Shown one piece after another: positions 6,968-8,991 of a stretch of DNA of 8,991 nt. The stretch spans positions 1 through 8,991 of the forward strand of contig CAZKFL010000049.1 of the NCBI GenBank assembly GCA_964552055.1. The letters run 5' to 3'. The notes below the pieces were generated by a model. The model did no database searches. It saw only the letters and a list, made by a program, of their open reading frames with translations, and was not told the DNA's origin. The DNA comes from VGMD01 sp964552055. Its GTDB lineage: Bacteria > Chlamydiota > Chlamydiia > Chlamydiales > 2-12-FULL-49-11. The translations under genes were made by a program, and so were the position numbers. Within the stretch, counting starts at the first letter, position 1; each line of letters begins with the position of its first letter.

Positions 6968-7051
6968 ATTACATGTTATTTATATGTTTATAGTGGTTTT
7001 TTATTTAAAATTTTTCTAAACTAATGTGTCCTAAAATTAAAGGAGTTTAAA

Positions 7052-7399
7052 ATGACATCTGAGGTAATGTGTACTTTATTAAATGGAGATAAAGTTTCTT
7101 CAGCGATGTTAACGATAATTCATAATAATTTAGATTCTATTATGAATATAAATCCATTGGCTCTGCTTGATTTGGTAGAAAAATGTAAAGATGCAAGTTA
7201 CAAACTCAGTGTAACTCCATTTGGTGATTCAAGAGCTATTTTACAAAGTTTTCGGCTTATTGATGATAGTGAAAGTGTGCTAGAGGATATTAGAAAAGTT
7301 GCTTTGAATTCTATTCGAATACGACAGTCGTCTATAGTTCTTGTCAATCCTCTTATTGACAGGGGTACGGAAATGAAAATATTTCAGATGACTCGGTAA
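7052..7399 (+). CDS. Small hypothetical protein
   Basis: This 115-residue protein is not recognised. A strong ribosome site, AAGGAG at 7040-7045, lies six bases before the ATG, which supports a real gene. It looks helical and soluble, with short hydrophobic runs (LALLDLVEKC; QSSIVLVNPLI) and no membrane segment or signal peptide. An inverted repeat TGTCAAT/ATTGACA falls inside the 3' part and is probably just coding sequence. It sits between the methyltransferase (84-base gap) and a repeat A copy 26 bases after its stop, so transcription may continue from upstream. Confidence 0.6.
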   Translation: MTSEVMCTLLNGDKVSSAMLTIIHNNLDSIMNINPLALLDLVEKCKDASYKLSVTPFGDSRAILQSFRLIDDSESVLEDIRKVALNSIRIRQSSIVLVNPLIDRGTEMKIFQMTR

Positions 7400-7424
7400 T
7401 CATTTTATAATATTGTTTCTGCAA

Positions 7425-7453
7425 TGATTCGAACCAGGTATGCAGTCACTGTA
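7425..7453 (+). repeat. Short repeat A, degraded copy
   Basis: TGATTCGAACCAGGTATGCAGT (7425-7446) is the repeat core, 21 of 22 with the inverted copy at 6147-6168. The right end carries an extra base relative to TATGTAGT and is degraded. Confidence 0.7.
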
Positions 7454-7796
7454 ATTTAGAGAAGATTTAGCAAGAGGACGGGTCTATACTGATCGTGTTT
7501 CAAAAATTGGTTTTTTCTTCGTCATAAAGCTCTATCTTTAAATTTGCCTCGCCTCCCACTAAAAACTTTCTATTGAAAGTTTTATAACGCGGGCCCCTTC
7601 TAGTGCATAATAGCATTTAGGGTGAAGCAAGAGCTTCGCTTAATTCAAATTTGTGGCTTTCTGACCCCTAAAATTCCCAATTTTTGAACCACTCTCAGTA
7701 TAAACTTAACTAAAGCGTCAGTCAGTGTGGTAGAGCTAGCCTTAAACATATCTAAGAGCTTGATATCTGTAATCAGGTGTAGTAAAATCTTGGATT
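7454..7796. other. Intergenic stretch with old repeat debris
   Basis: No plus-strand gene is visible. It contains a perfect hairpin AAAACTTTC-TATT-GAAAGTTTT (7562-7583), a B-like core GGGGTCAGA on the minus strand (7660-7668), and the promoter described below (7760-7788). The minus strand is stop-free for about 50 codons ending at the B-like core, but nothing in it is recognisable. Confidence 0.45.
7760..7788 (+). promoter_or_regulatory. Promoter giving a probably leaderless transcript
   Basis: TTGATA (7760-7765) and TAAAAT (7783-7788) are exactly 17 bases apart. Initiation about seven bases on falls at 7795-7796, directly against the ATG at 7797. No ribosome site precedes that ATG, which agrees with a leaderless message. 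Confidence 0.5.
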
Positions 7797-8972
7797 ATGA
7801 AAACAGACGACTTGGCAAAATTAGAGAAAATTTGCGGCGAAAATGTTATTTCAGTTGTATTGAGCGCTCCAAAATCTAAGGGTAGTGAGGCTCTTCGATT
7901 ATCTGTTCGAACTTTGTTGATTAAGGATGTATTGCAGTATCAGGTGACGTACCATTTTATTGATAGGGTAACGCATAAAAATCTTTTAAAAGAGGAGTTT
8001 CAAACGTTTTTGTGTGAGACCTTAACGTCTCAATTTAAGCAGGCTGTTTTTTGCACTGAAAAAAATGATTATCACATATTGATCGGGAAAAATGATAAAA
8101 TGTCTGTTGTAAAAAAAGCGCCATCAAAGTCAGGGGGTCCTCTTTTGCATAACCGAAAAAAGAATTATTTGCTTGAAGAGGGGGCGCCGATTCCTTTTCT
8201 TGTTGAGATTGGTATCATGAACTCAATGGGGAGAGTTCATGCAGATAAAAGAAATAAATTTAAGCAGATGAACCGCTTTTTAGAAATTGTTAGAGATGTT
8301 TTGCCTGCATTTAAGAATAAATCAAAGATTCGGATTCTTGATTTTGGATGTGGCAAAGCTTATTTGACATTTGCTCTTTATCATTATTTCCATGAGATGC
8401 TTGGATATGAGTTAGAAGTAATTGGTTTAGATCTAAAAAAAGAGGTAATAGCAGATTGTCAAAGAGTCGCAAAAAATCTTGGGTATGAGAATCTTCAGTT
8501 TTCTTTGGGCGATATCAACTCTTTTGAAGTGAAAGAAGAGATCGATCTTATGGTTACACTTCATGCATGCGACACAGCAACAGACGCGGCATTAGAAAAA
8601 GCGATCCGTTCAAAGACAAACGTGATCTTGTCCGTACCATGTTGTCAACATGAGCTTTTCCCACAGGTTAAAAATGTAGATTTAAACCCACTCTTGGAGC
8701 ATGGAATATTAAAAGAGCGTTTTTCCGCCCTTGCTACCGATGCAGCACGTGGAAAACTTTTAGAAATTTTAGGCTACTCAGTTCAAATTCTTGAATTTAT
8801 TGATCTAGAGCACACCCCTAAAAACATACTCATTCGTGCAGTCCGAAAACAAACAGAAACTTTAAATCCAAACCTTCTTAAAGAATATCTAGCATTTAAA
8901 AGAAACCTCCAAATTGAACCATCCTTAGAGCGGCGCTTTTCATTAGAGCTCGATTCAATAGCTGAAAAATAG
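7797..8972 (+). CDS. SAM-dependent methyltransferase, Methyltransf_32 type
   Basis: This complete 391-residue protein has an N-terminal domain (1-155) of unknown fold that includes HNRKKNYLL (118-126), then a class I methyltransferase domain. Motifs are ILDFGCGKAYLTFAL (180-194, SAM loop), GLDLK (210-214, acidic residue contacting the ribose), TLHACDTATDAAL (254-266) and VPCCQHEL (280-287). The HAC-DTATDAAL and PCC-H pair is the signature I associate with Methyltransf_32 proteins, which include eukaryotic METTL25/RRNAD1-like members. Bacterial members of similar length are usually annotated only as SAM-dependent methyltransferases, and RNA is a suspected substrate, not shown here. The family name is from memory. 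HTPKNILIRAVR (339-350) closes the domain, and about 40 residues of helical tail follow. It is the best preserved gene in the window. Its start is fixed by the abutting promoter. Confidence 0.85.
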   Translation: MKTDDLAKLEKICGENVISVVLSAPKSKGSEALRLSVRTLLIKDVLQYQVTYHFIDRVTHKNLLKEEFQTFLCETLTSQFKQAVFCTEKNDYHILIGKNDKMSVVKKAPSKSGGPLLHNRKKNYLLEEGAPIPFLVEIGIMNSMGRVHADKRNKFKQMNRFLEIVRDVLPAFKNKSKIRILDFGCGKAYLTFALYHYFHEMLGYELEVIGLDLKKEVIADCQRVAKNLGYENLQFSLGDINSFEVKEEIDLMVTLHACDTATDAALEKAIRSKTNVILSVPCCQHELFPQVKNVDLNPLLEHGILKERFSALATDAARGKLLEILGYSVQILEFIDLEHTPKNILIRAVRKQTETLNPNLLKEYLAFKRNLQIEPSLERRFSLELDSIAEK

Positions 8973-8991
8973 TTCTGAGTGTCAGTCGGTA

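Noticed and set aside
7341..7361. TGTCAAT/ATTGACA inverted repeat
   Set aside because: It lies inside the small hypothetical gene and has no T-run; coding constraint explains it.
7650..7790. Minus-strand stretch of about 50 stop-free codons
   Set aside because: It has no start, no known motif, and ends in a repeat core; it may be a chance frame in repeat debris.

Overview
The window is AT-rich bacterial DNA with ordinary Shine-Dalgarno sites and sigma70-type promoters. It mixes complete genes with degraded mobile-element debris. No gene fixes the organism. A long hypothetical protein (1565-2839, minus) has a two-lobed hydrophobic domain like chlamydial inclusion membrane proteins, and a Cys-rich protein recalls eukaryotic granulin-like modules. 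Together with the low GC this suggests a host-associated Gram-negative bacterium, perhaps an environmental chlamydia. That is inference, held at low confidence.

Layout. Positions 1-512 (+) hold the C-terminal part of a REP-associated tyrosine transposase (RAYT) ending in a DnaA domain IV-like DNA-binding domain. Its start lies left of the window. Facing it is a two-gene minus-strand unit (2839-1565, then 1471-602) of unknown function. Next comes a repeat-rich stretch, about 3270-3700. It has the isolated 3' half of a CAT-anticodon tRNA (3272-3313), three copies of a short repeat called 'A' here (3453-3556), and a 121-bp palindromic element called 'B' here (3578-3698, 28-bp arms). A Cys-rich protein gene follows on the minus strand (3753-4667).

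From 4668 to the end, everything is on the plus strand. A promoter leads to a gene of unknown function split by a frameshift (5146-6079), which ends in a terminator-like hairpin. After it come an A-B repeat junction (6147-6188), a class I SAM methyltransferase (6260-6967), a small hypothetical protein (7052-7399), another repeat A copy (7425-7453), and a complete 391-aa methyltransferase of the Methyltransf_32 type (7797-8972), probably read from a leaderless transcript.

How the parts fit: the plausible unifying theme is a RAYT and the short repeats it may have spread. Repeat A covers the RAYT stop codon and recurs in inverted orientation at 3453-3482, so the two-gene unit and the tRNA half lie between inverted A copies. 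The tRNA half suggests a past integration at a tRNA gene. The two-gene unit is the best candidate for undescribed cargo. The right-hand half looks like ordinary genome interspersed with the same repeats.
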